A stretch of DNA of 64,000 bases from Flagellimonas meridianipacifica. GTDB taxonomy: Bacteria > Bacteroidota > Bacteroidia > Flavobacteriales > Flavobacteriaceae. Positions 17,126-24,574 of the stretch are shown piece after piece. The stretch lies in assembly GCF_003001695.1 (NCBI RefSeq), contig NZ_PVYX01000001.1:1488001-1552000 (forward strand), in the 5' to 3' direction. The translations under genes and the position numbers were made by a program. The notes beneath the pieces were generated by a model. The model did not search any database, was not told the origin of the DNA, and was given only the letters and a program-made list of their open reading frames with translations. Every line of letters starts with the position of its first letter. Positions within the stretch are counted from its first letter, which is position 1.

Positions 17126-17517
17126 TGGTGCATGCGATTTTAAGTTTTGATTTATTTGGATTATACTTCATGTAAAAACGCTTCCTGTGTGCAAATTAAG
17201 TACTTAAATTAGGAATGTTGTTGAGGAATATGACCAGTTTCCTTATAGGGAAGTATCAACGTTCCCATCCCAAAGAGTTTAACTGTATTTTTTGAGCTGC
17301 CCGAAAAATGACTATTTCAATAGGCTATCGATACAAACAAAAGGCAAGCAAAATAAAAGTCGAAGTCATTGGAAACTTTAATTCATATCACCTCTTAACA
17401 AAAATTGAACTTATGTATCAAGTTAATGATGGATGCCTTCCCTACTTTTCGGGTATCATTAATGCTCGTAAACTGTTTCAGCATAAATAACAAAATGGTT
17501 GCTCTAAGATTAAACTG
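17126..17517. other. Gene-free stretch between sigma gene and GNAT gene
   Basis: No convincing gene. A 60-codon open frame at 17308-17490 lacks any recognisable feature. The stretch holds the promoter region of the minus-strand sigma gene and, at 17405-17427, the first copy of a 23-base repeat whose second copy lies beyond the GNAT gene at 18179-18201. Confidence 0.5.
17405..17427 (+). repeat. 23-base repeat, copy upstream of GNAT gene
   Basis: TTGAACTTATGTATCAAGTT plus AAT. It matches the copy at 18179-18201 in 21 of 23 bases. The two copies are in the same direction, 774 bases apart, and flank the GNAT gene. Confidence 0.5.
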
Positions 17518-18051
17518 ATGAGGGAGGAACACACTAAATATAAAATTCGAAAAGCGAGAAGTGAGGAGTTTAAAGTAATTGGTGCACTTCTAATCGACGT
17601 ATATTCTAATTTAAGTGGTTTTCCCAAACTTGAAGAACAGCCGGAGTATTACAAGATGCTCAAAAATGTTGGAGCGTTAACCAAAAACCCGAACATTAAG
17701 ATATTTGTTGCAGTTTCCGAACAAAATAAAATTGGCGGAGCAGTTGTCTATTTCCATGATATGAAAGACTACGGTTCTGGAGGAACCGCAACTAAAGAAA
17801 AAAATGCTTGCGGTTTCAGACTGTTGGGTGTTGACGTAAGTGTAAGGGGCTTGGGTTTAGGTAAAAAACTAACTGAATTTTGTATCAACAAAGGGAAAGT
17901 AGACAATTGCGAAACAATGGTTATCCATTCAACCCAATCTATGGAATTGGCATGGGGAATGTATGAAAGATTAGGTTTTCAAAGTGCTCCTGATTTAGAT
18001 TTTATGCAGGAAGACCTACCAGTTTATGGTTTTAGATTAAAACTTAAGTAA
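17518..18051 (+). CDS. GNAT family N-acetyltransferase
   Basis: A 177-residue acetyltransferase. The acetyl-CoA-binding motif A is GFRLLGVDVSVRGLGLGKKLTEFCI (residues about 100-124), with the R/Q-x-x-G-x-G/A signature as VRGLGLGKKL; the C-terminal part has MYERLGFQSAPD, usual for GNAT enzymes that modify amines. Substrate unknown. It stands alone on the plus strand and is flanked by the two copies of a 23-base direct repeat, which hints that it was acquired or duplicated as a single-gene unit. Confidence 0.85.
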   Translation: MREEHTKYKIRKARSEEFKVIGALLIDVYSNLSGFPKLEEQPEYYKMLKNVGALTKNPNIKIFVAVSEQNKIGGAVVYFHDMKDYGSGGTATKEKNACGFRLLGVDVSVRGLGLGKKLTEFCINKGKVDNCETMVIHSTQSMELAWGMYERLGFQSAPDLDFMQEDLPVYGFRLKLK

Positions 18052-18178
18052 AACAGACTACAAAATTGCTATGTACATATTCGTTCAGATATGTGCGAGC
18101 CATTTCATTGTATGAACTTTCGTGGTCAACGCGGGAAACACCCTATAATTTCAATTCTTCAAAAAAGCATAAAGCAAC

Positions 18179-18201
18179 TTGAACTTATCTATCAAGTCAA
18201 T
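18179..18201 (+). repeat. 23-base repeat, copy downstream of GNAT gene
   Basis: Second copy of the direct repeat at 17405-17427, 21 of 23 bases identical. It lies in the 272-base gap 18052-18323, which otherwise shows no gene. A weak hairpin (ACATAT/ATATGT near 18073-18095) just after the GNAT stop may end its transcript. Confidence 0.45.
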
Positions 18202-18323
18202 TGCTTGTGGTATTCATACATTTCAAAAAAAATAAGGGTATTGTGAATATGATTTATGGCGTGTTCTGCAACATTTGACTATTCAATAAGTCATTGAAAT
18301 ACTTAAAATTTATCAATCTAAAA

Positions 18324-19127
18324 ATGAAAACAAAATCTATCTTATTATTCAGGTTTCTTGTGATTTTATGCTCGGCAATCGCTTTCACAAGTAATGTAAC
18401 AGCACAAATAGATACTCCTGCTGTATATCAATGTGCACCATGCGGTTGTGATTCAGATGGCAAACACTTTTCTGAGCCTGGTAATTGTAAAAGTTGTGGT
18501 ATGAAGTTAGAAAAAGTGATAGAACCAAGAGCAGAGCTGAAAAGTTTGGATGTACCTCTTAACGTTGCGATATTAATTTATCATCATGCTCAGGTATTGG
18601 ATTACGCTGCGCCCTACGATATATTTTTTGCAGGTGGCGAAAATTTTAATGTCTACACAGTCGCTGAAACCTCAGAAAAGGTCATTACAATGCCAAATTT
18701 TAGTGTTAATCCAGAGTATACTGTTGGCAATGCTCCAAAACCTGACATCTTAATCATTCCAGGGGGAATGTGGAACGTATTAGGAAATAAAACTAAAGAA
18801 TGGATTAAACAAAGTGCTGAAGATGCAGATTATGTTTTGTCTGTCTGTACAGGCGCTTTTATTCTTGCCGATTTAGGAATGCTTGATAATTTGGAGGCAA
18901 CAACGCATAGTGCGGGAGTAGATTTATTGGAAAAAAATTACCCCAACATAAAAAAAGTGCAACGTGATGTGCGATTTGTTGATAATGGTAAAATCATTAC
19001 ATCTGCAGGGGTAACCGCAGGAATGGATGCCTCTTTCCATCTTATATCAAAAGTACTTGGGAATGATTGGGTGGAAGCAATTGAGAGAAATTTAGAGTAT
19101 GATTTTCCAAATACTGAACGAGAATAA
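18324..19127 (+). CDS. Exported heavy-metal-binding domain fused to DJ-1/PfpI domain
   Basis: A 267-residue protein with a signal peptide (to about residue 28). Next is a short heavy-metal-binding (HMBD-like) segment, YQCAPCGCDSDGKHFSEPG then NCKSCGMKLEKV, with Cys37, 40, 42, 55, 58 and Met60; normally this reads CPMHP...CPKCGM. From residue 78 comes a DJ-1/PfpI domain (VAILIYHHAQVLDYAAPYDIF; nucleophile elbow SVCTGAF with Cys175), closest in style to isonitrile-hydratase/ThiJ regulators without their AraC domain. The ATG at 18324 is preferred to a TTG at 18294. Exported metal capture joined to a redox-active cysteine domain is a plausible but untested role. Confidence 0.82.
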   Translation: MKTKSILLFRFLVILCSAIAFTSNVTAQIDTPAVYQCAPCGCDSDGKHFSEPGNCKSCGMKLEKVIEPRAELKSLDVPLNVAILIYHHAQVLDYAAPYDIFFAGGENFNVYTVAETSEKVITMPNFSVNPEYTVGNAPKPDILIIPGGMWNVLGNKTKEWIKQSAEDADYVLSVCTGAFILADLGMLDNLEATTHSAGVDLLEKNYPNIKKVQRDVRFVDNGKIITSAGVTAGMDASFHLISKVLGNDWVEAIERNLEYDFPNTERE

Positions 19128-19184
19128 GTTTGTTGCCAATCGTCATCTTTCAAAGCATAAAACGATGTAGTCAATTTTGATAAT

Positions 19185-20096
19185 ATGAAGTTTATAATCA
19201 CACTATCTATTTTAACTTTTCTATTGATCTCTTGCCAAATCAACAAAACATCTAATCTTACACTATTGAGTGAACCCGTCCCTACGGATGAACCCTTGGT
19301 TTTTGGGGAGGGAGTTATTTCAACTATCAGTAAAGAGTTCTCGATTACCTTCAACCCAGAGATGGATGAAATGTTCTTTACGCGCCGAAGACAAGGAGCA
19401 AAAAATGAAATTTATACCATGAAGTTGGTTGAAGGGAAATGGTCGGAACCGGAATTGGCATTTTTCGCTACCAATATGGGATGGGATTTTGAACCCCATA
19501 TCAATCCTAAAGGCGATAAGCTGTATTTTGGAAGTACAAGGTCGTTGAATGATACCATTGAATCTTCAGGAATGCATCAGTGGGTTAGTGAGAAAAACGG
19601 AAACGGCTGGGGTCAACCTAAACCGTTGGGAGCGCCATTCGTAAATAGGTTTGTTATGTATCCTTCGGCCTCGGATGATGAAACACTATACTTTACCTCC
19701 AGGGAAGAAGGCGTTAATCGTGAAGATTCCAGTATTTTCTTTTCGGAAAAAGAGGGAAATCAGTACACTGTCGTCAAAAACATGGCAGAGATGATTACCC
19801 TTCCTGGGAAGTGGATTGCGCACCCATACATCGCACCCGATCAAAGCTATTTGATCTTTGATAGCCAAAAAGATTCAGAGTCTGGGGATTGTGACTTATA
19901 TATTGCCTTTAATGAGAATGGTAAATGGACAGAACCTTATAATTTGGGTCCTAAAATTAATACGGATCAATGTGAGATGTGCGCCTGTGTGTCACCGGAT
20001 GGAAAGTATTTGTTCTTTCATAGAGGGGGCAAGGGAACCGGGGATATGTATTGGGTTGACGCAAAGGTCATCGAAGAATTAAGACCCAAAGATTAA
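19185..20096 (+). CDS. PD40 beta-propeller lipoprotein (copy 3)
   Basis: A 303-residue lipoprotein (lipobox LLIS-Cys17) with PD40 repeats: NPEMDEMFFTRRRQGAKNEIYTM, NPKGDKLYFGSTRS, SDDETLYFTSREEG, APDQSYLIFDSQKD and SPDGKYLFFHRGG. The C-terminus YWVDAKVIEELRPKD matches copies 1 and 2. Two cysteines (CEMCAC) near residue 266 are unique to this copy. It lies 57 bases after the DJ-1 fusion gene and 17 bases before a Crp regulator. Confidence 0.8.
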   Translation: MKFIITLSILTFLLISCQINKTSNLTLLSEPVPTDEPLVFGEGVISTISKEFSITFNPEMDEMFFTRRRQGAKNEIYTMKLVEGKWSEPELAFFATNMGWDFEPHINPKGDKLYFGSTRSLNDTIESSGMHQWVSEKNGNGWGQPKPLGAPFVNRFVMYPSASDDETLYFTSREEGVNREDSSIFFSEKEGNQYTVVKNMAEMITLPGKWIAHPYIAPDQSYLIFDSQKDSESGDCDLYIAFNENGKWTEPYNLGPKINTDQCEMCACVSPDGKYLFFHRGGKGTGDMYWVDAKVIEELRPKD

Positions 20097-20113
20097 TGCA
20101 ATACTAATTTTAA

Positions 20114-20683
20114 ATGATTAATCTAAAAACGTTTCTAAATCAAATACATCAAGTAGATGATGACATTCTTAATAAATATTTAGAGTATTGGCAAGAATAC
20201 CACTTGCCCAAAAAGACGACAATGACGGCCCCTGGAGAAATGGAGAAACATTGGTATTTTGTCACCAAAGGAGTTCAAAAATCGTTTTACTTAACAGGTG
20301 ACAAAACCCATGTTATCGCTTTTACCTATAATCCATCATTTAGTGGTATTCCAGAGTCTTTCTTTCAGCAAAAGCCTTCAAAGTACTATTTGGAAACGAT
20401 AACCGAGAGCAGTTTTTTACGTATTCCATTTCAAAAGCATCAAGAACTAATGCAGGAATACAGACCGATTGAAACCCTTTTTCGAGTCGCCATTGAAAAG
20501 ATTCTTTTCGGCTTGCTTGATAGGTATTATGAGCTGATGGCGCTCGATATCGAGACACGATTTAAGAACTTTACCGCAAGAAGCCCACATCTGCTGCAAA
20601 TGGTATCTCAAAAAGACCTGGCTTCATACTTGCGCATTGACCCGACCAACTTCAGTAAATTGATGAATTCTGTGCGTATTTGA
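20114..20683 (+). CDS. Crp/Fnr family transcriptional regulator
   Basis: A 189-residue regulator with an N-terminal cyclic-nucleotide-binding-like domain (WYFVTKGVQKSFYLTGDKTHVIAFTYNPSFSGIPESFF) and a C-terminal helix-turn-helix (QKDLASYLRIDPTNFSKLM). The cAMP-contact residues of Crp are not preserved, as in most small flavobacterial members. It begins 17 bases after PD40 copy 3. The 22-base palindrome that starts at the last base of its stop codon may be its operator for the following hydrolase. Confidence 0.85.
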   Translation: MINLKTFLNQIHQVDDDILNKYLEYWQEYHLPKKTTMTAPGEMEKHWYFVTKGVQKSFYLTGDKTHVIAFTYNPSFSGIPESFFQQKPSKYYLETITESSFLRIPFQKHQELMQEYRPIETLFRVAIEKILFGLLDRYYELMALDIETRFKNFTARSPHLLQMVSQKDLASYLRIDPTNFSKLMNSVRI

Positions 20684-20720
20684 TTCTTGGTAAGTACCAA
20701 GAATTACGTGAATAGGTTTG
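20683..20720 (+). promoter_or_regulatory. 22-base palindrome and promoter of the alpha/beta hydrolase gene
   Basis: ATTCTTGGTA (20683-20692), two bases, TACCAAGAAT (20695-20704): a perfect 10-base inverted repeat. It overlaps a TTG at 20687-20689 that stands 23 bases before TAGGTTTG (20713-20720), a fit to the Bacteroidota promoter. A repressor or activator bound to the palindrome would sit on the upstream promoter element of the hydrolase gene at 20755. Confidence 0.55.
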
Positions 20721-20754
20721 TTGAATTTTGTTTCATCAGTAATAAAATTCTAAG

Positions 20755-21660
20755 ATGAAATATTTAATTCTAAATCTATTTATCATGAGTACATTGAGCA
20801 TATCTGCACAGCACTGGGTAGACACCGTACTTTATCCATTTCAAAGTAAACACGTTCAACTTCCCTCGGGAAAGATGCACTACGTAGATGAAGGGAAAGG
20901 AGATGTATTGCTATTTGTACACGGAACCCCGACCTGGTCTTTTTTATACAGGGATTTTGTAAAGGAGTTATCAGAATCGTATCGCTGTATTGCCATTGAC
21001 CATTTGGGATTTGGTCTATCAGAGAAACCTGCGGGATTTGAAGGAACACCTCAAAACCACTCTGAAAACTTAGCCGCATTTATCACTGCCCTTAATCTTA
21101 AGGACATCACTTTAGTTGTCCACGATTTTGGGGGTTCGATAGGTTTAGGGGCTGCATTGCAACAGCCTGACCGTATAAAGAACGTGGTTCTTTTTAATAG
21201 CTGGTTATGGTCCACAAAAGAAGACCCAATGGCCCAGGAAATAGACGGTCTTTTAAATAGTGAAGCTGGACAGCAGTATTACCTTGAACAAAACTACTCG
21301 GTACAGGTCTTGCTTAAACAAGCATTCATTGACCCATCAAAATTGACTGATGAGGTACACCAACAGTATTTAAGTCCTTTCCCGGATAGTGAATCAAGAA
21401 AGGCTTTGCTAACCATTGGAAAAGGATTTGTGGGAGCTTCTGATTGGTATCAAAGCCTTTGGGAAAAGTTGGACATTCTTGAAGACAAGAAATGGCTTAT
21501 CCTTTGGGGAACAAAGGACCCATTTTTAAATACAAGTTATCTTGATAAATGGAAATCTAAACTACCGACTGCAAAAATCAAGGAGTTCGACAGCGGCCAT
21601 TTTGTACAAGAGGAAAAAACGGCAGAAGCCATTGTGGCAATGAAGCGTTTTCTTGACTAG
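20755..21660 (+). CDS. Exported alpha/beta hydrolase, haloalkane-dehalogenase-like
   Basis: A 301-residue protein with a signal peptide (to about residue 19). It has the haloalkane dehalogenase layout: HGTPTWSFLYRDF (His56-Gly57), nucleophile elbow VVHDFGGSIG with Asp124 rather than Ser, the acid in LWGTKDPFL and the base in DSGHFVQEE. The two halide-holding residues of true dehalogenases are changed: Asn after HG is Thr58 and Trp after the nucleophile is Phe125. An ester, epoxide or other Asp-nucleophile reaction is therefore as likely as dehalogenation. It is followed by a strong bidirectional terminator. Confidence 0.82.
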   Translation: MKYLILNLFIMSTLSISAQHWVDTVLYPFQSKHVQLPSGKMHYVDEGKGDVLLFVHGTPTWSFLYRDFVKELSESYRCIAIDHLGFGLSEKPAGFEGTPQNHSENLAAFITALNLKDITLVVHDFGGSIGLGAALQQPDRIKNVVLFNSWLWSTKEDPMAQEIDGLLNSEAGQQYYLEQNYSVQVLLKQAFIDPSKLTDEVHQQYLSPFPDSESRKALLTIGKGFVGASDWYQSLWEKLDILEDKKWLILWGTKDPFLNTSYLDKWKSKLPTAKIKEFDSGHFVQEEKTAEAIVAMKRFLD

Positions 21661-21681
21661 TTGATTTCTGATGTAAAAAAG

Positions 21682-21698
21682 AGCCCCACTTCGGGGCT
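21682..21698. terminator. Bidirectional terminator between hydrolase and SRPBCC genes
   Basis: AGCCCC (21682-21687) and GGGGCT (21693-21698) form a GC-rich stem with a five-base loop, flanked by A-run on the left and TTTT on the right. It lies between convergent stops at 21660 and 21712 and can serve both. Confidence 0.85.
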
Positions 21699-21711
21699 TT
21701 TCTCTTCACTT

Positions 21712-22167
21712 TTATTGCTTCACTAGATTCGGCGCTCCTTTTCCAGTTTCCAAATATTGTTTCAAACTGTTGGCAAAGAAATGAGTCCACCCGGCATCAC
21801 ACATCTGGTAGCAATTGAGCTCTGGTGTCAATCCTTTATGTTTAAAGAATAGCTCGACTTCATCATTTCCTAAATCCTTGAACTCAAATATGACTTCACT
21901 GTTTAACCACTCATCGGTTATTCCATTCAAGTCCCCACTGGTATGGTTTGCATAGATGCATTTCCAATGTACCTCGTTGAACTTATTTAACTTGGTTATG
22001 GTGAATCGCCATTCTGTATTATTTTCAAAATAGATTGAAAATTCATTGCCAATCTCGTTAGCTTGATCGGTATCTACATTTCCCCACCATTTGTTGATTT
22101 CTTGGGTGACGGCCGTAAAGGCTTTTTCCTTTGTTGTTTTTACCTTGATTGTTTTTTGAAAGTCCAT
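21712..22167 (-). CDS. SRPBCC domain protein
   Basis: A 151-residue START/SRPBCC-fold protein: FQKTIKVKTTKEKAFTAVTQEINKWWGNVD at the start, WKCIYANHTSGDLNGITDEWLNSEV in the middle and FFANSLKQYLETGKGAPNLV at the end. It is a paralogue of the protein at 29370-29834, with which it shares the WW pair, the cysteine pair near the end (CYQMC/CYGVC) and the ETGxGxP ending. It is 36 bases downstream of a DUF1330 gene and is probably co-transcribed with it. Confidence 0.83.
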   Translation of the reverse strand: MDFQKTIKVKTTKEKAFTAVTQEINKWWGNVDTDQANEIGNEFSIYFENNTEWRFTITKLNKFNEVHWKCIYANHTSGDLNGITDEWLNSEVIFEFKDLGNDEVELFFKHKGLTPELNCYQMCDAGWTHFFANSLKQYLETGKGAPNLVKQ

Positions 22168-22203
22168 TAGTAATAATTTTTGATTTTAATTGATTTATCT
22201 TTT

Positions 22204-22500
22204 CTAGCGGGTAACTTTGTATTCCGGAGCACTGAGAACCCAACCTTGAGTGGTTTTTTCATAAAGCTCCCTATAGTTGGCGTAGTCTTTTGAATTATAG
22301 AAATCCAGTGCATTTTGATTGGAATTGAACTCTATGATGACTATAACTTCTAAAGGTTTTCCATGTAATGTTTGTGCTTTTGGTGTGGCCACTAAAAATT
22401 TACCATTATGTTTCTCTAAGATTTCATTAATTACTTTCACAGGGGGTACATAGTTCTCCTTATCCGCGACTTCGTAATTTTCTATGAGGTATCCTTTCAT
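22204..22500 (-). CDS. DUF1330 domain-containing protein
   Basis: A 98-residue cytosolic protein with the DUF1330 pattern: a beta strand reading KGYLIENYEVADKENY, then KFLVATPKAQTLHGKPLEVIVIIEFNSNQNALDFYNSKDYANYRELYE. The family is a dimeric alpha/beta (ferredoxin-like) fold of unknown function. It precedes the SRPBCC gene on the same strand and starts 18 bases after the beta-barrel gene's stop at 22519. Confidence 0.85.
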   Translation of the reverse strand: MKGYLIENYEVADKENYVPPVKVINEILEKHNGKFLVATPKAQTLHGKPLEVIVIIEFNSNQNALDFYNSKDYANYRELYEKTTQGWVLSAPEYKVTR

Positions 22501-22518
22501 ACTTATTTCTTTTTTTGA

Positions 22519-23709
22519 TTACAGATATTTTAATACAGATAGTCGAAAAAAGCTATCTTCCTGGAAGTTTGATAAAATCAGTTCTCTATTATCTATATGG
22601 CTAAAAAGCCGTGCCTCGATTTCAAGCTTCCAACTGGCACCGAGCCTTCGCGAAGCCTCAAGGCTAAAAATTTTGCTACTATTTTTTAGGTCTGCAATAC
22701 CACCAATAAGAATTTCGGTGCTTTGAACATCATTAAATGCAATTCTGCTTCCAAAGAATATATCATTTTGGAGACCGGTCAGGGCAAGTTGGTCTCTTTC
22801 ATCATAGAGATACTCCAACAAAACCCCGATATCAATACCACTACTTTTGATGTTCCCAAATGTATATTCAGCACCTGCTACCAACGCAAAGAATTCTTGA
22901 GCGTCCGCATGGCGGTAGATGGATTCCAGTTTCCATAAAAAGGCATTATGTGTCACTTGCAGGTCTAATCCAGTCTGGTGGATGATGGGATAAAAGGCAT
23001 TGATACTTCCTAACGTATCAAAAACGAATAGTGGTTCCCTACCCGTGCCGTAAAAATGTGATAACCCTATATCAACACTGCCAAAATAATGTTTCCATCT
23101 AAAGGCAAAGTCTTGGTGCCATTCTTGAGCATCACTTTCATACTCCAAATCGTCCTTGTCGATTACAAGAGGAAAACGCAATCTTGCTTTTACGCCAGGA
23201 AAAGTTCGCCTACGGTGATACGGTAAATAGAAGATATCGAATGTTCCCACGTTGTTGGTGTAAATGGAAAATTGCGCCATTGGCTGACCCGACTTTTGTT
23301 CCCCATCAAAACTTTCAACGGCATCGGTTTGATTGATGACGTCCACTAAATGATTGCTTTCGGCAACTCCCCAATAAACCTTCTTCAATCCTATACTGAT
23401 TTCCCAATTGTTTTTTGTTTTTTGATAGTATAGCTCCCTGATATCCCAATGGGTTCTCTCATCATCTACATCCAATCTGAAAAAACCTTTGAAATTCAGT
23501 GCATCGTCACCCTGGTTCCAGCTTATGGAATATTCTGGCCTTATGGCCAGAGAAGGGAAATGATCTTTTTGTCCCTCAAATGCTGCATCCTTAGGAAAGT
23601 ATCTATATTCCGCTTCCAATGTAAGTTCAAAGTCATAGGTCACTTTTTCTTCTTGTGAATGCCCTATAGATATAAAAAGAAAGAATAATAGGTTTAATCT
23701 AATTCGCAT
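22519..23709 (-). CDS. Outer-membrane beta-barrel protein of an RND/LolA-like export module
   Basis: A 396-residue protein with a signal peptide and alternating, aromatic-rich strands throughout (YDFELTLEAEYRYFP, WEISIGLKKVYWGVAESNHLVDVINQTD), ending in an aromatic-containing terminal strand (DSFFRLSVLKYL). It resembles porin-like DUF1302-type barrels. It follows a LolA-like protein and an RND permease on the same strand; barrel, soluble carrier and MMPL permease together form a known type of lipid or hydrophobic-compound export set (compare DUF1302/DUF1329/MMPL in Proteobacteria). Confidence 0.72.
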   Translation of the reverse strand: MRIRLNLLFFLFISIGHSQEEKVTYDFELTLEAEYRYFPKDAAFEGQKDHFPSLAIRPEYSISWNQGDDALNFKGFFRLDVDDERTHWDIRELYYQKTKNNWEISIGLKKVYWGVAESNHLVDVINQTDAVESFDGEQKSGQPMAQFSIYTNNVGTFDIFYLPYHRRRTFPGVKARLRFPLVIDKDDLEYESDAQEWHQDFAFRWKHYFGSVDIGLSHFYGTGREPLFVFDTLGSINAFYPIIHQTGLDLQVTHNAFLWKLESIYRHADAQEFFALVAGAEYTFGNIKSSGIDIGVLLEYLYDERDQLALTGLQNDIFFGSRIAFNDVQSTEILIGGIADLKNSSKIFSLEASRRLGASWKLEIEARLFSHIDNRELILSNFQEDSFFRLSVLKYL

Positions 23710-23780
23710 AAAGCCAAATTGTTTATAAGGAATCGCTTACATTTTTTAATTGCTTGCGATTCCTTACCATCAACCATTAA

Positions 23781-24554
23781 TCAACTACCAATTCTTTTCA
23801 AGGCATTTTCTGTGAAATCTTCTTCCGCTAAATCAAGACCAAAGTCATAATCCGAAAAAATCAATGTGGTCTCTTTTCCATTCTGATGATTGGTCATCAC
23901 CATTTTTCCTGACCGCCAGTGCTTATTCTTGTATTGCTTATAATCGCCATAATTTAGAGTTTTGAGCAATGTATTTTTACGGTCATAAAACTCAATCTTT
24001 TCTACGCGATAGTCTTTGTTTTGATTATAGGAAACCAACCTTCGGGAATAGCCTGACTTAGGGTCTACGGGGTCTTGTTCTACAATGAGGAATCCATCTT
24101 TTTCCTCAATGAATTTGTGGGTGTACTTTTCCACTTCATCTGAAGAAAGATCTTCAAAGGCAAATTCACTTCCCATAAAGGGCCCCGATTTATTGCTAGA
24201 AGAAATACGCTTCACCCTTTTTATGGAAGGTAAATACAACCATTGGTCATCACTACCTATTTTATGGGTATAGGTCAATGTGGCTGTGCCTTTGACATCT
24301 TTTGGAGAGTTGAACGCTACCAACGACTTATCCCCATCTTCAATCTGTTCAAGGGTTTTAGTGGTTATTTCACGTTCACTGGTCTGCCCATTCTTGTTTT
24401 TAAGAACCATTCTTAAGTTCACACTAGAGCTGCCAAAACCTTCATCGGCTTTGTTGGCAGCTTGAGCAATCTCCAAACCTTTTTGTTCTGGATTTTGGGC
24501 GTTCATTCCACTTATGAAGCCAAGCCATAGTACCGTTAGGATTATTTTTTTCAT
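23781..24554 (-). CDS. Outer membrane lipoprotein-sorting protein (LolA-like, periplasmic)
   Basis: A 257-residue exported protein with a signal peptide (to about residue 19). The middle reads SSVNLRMVLKNKNGQTSEREITTKTLEQIEDGDKSLVAFNSPKDVKGTATLTYTHK and DDQWLYLPSIKRVKRISSSNKSGPFMGSEFAFEDL, the signature of the outer membrane lipoprotein-sorting family with a LolA-like fold. It would shuttle a hydrophobic molecule across the periplasm between the RND permease, encoded just upstream, and the barrel protein encoded next. Confidence 0.87.
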   Translation of the reverse strand: MKKIILTVLWLGFISGMNAQNPEQKGLEIAQAANKADEGFGSSSVNLRMVLKNKNGQTSEREITTKTLEQIEDGDKSLVAFNSPKDVKGTATLTYTHKIGSDDQWLYLPSIKRVKRISSSNKSGPFMGSEFAFEDLSSDEVEKYTHKFIEEKDGFLIVEQDPVDPKSGYSRRLVSYNQNKDYRVEKIEFYDRKNTLLKTLNYGDYKQYKNKHWRSGKMVMTNHQNGKETTLIFSDYDFGLDLAEEDFTENALKRIGS

Positions 24555-24574
24555 TTATTTATTGGTTTTTTAAA

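Noticed and set aside
17308-17490. 60-codon plus-strand open frame before the GNAT gene
   Set aside because: No recognisable motif, composition unlike neighbouring proteins, and it contains the 23-base repeat that also occurs in non-coding DNA at 18179.
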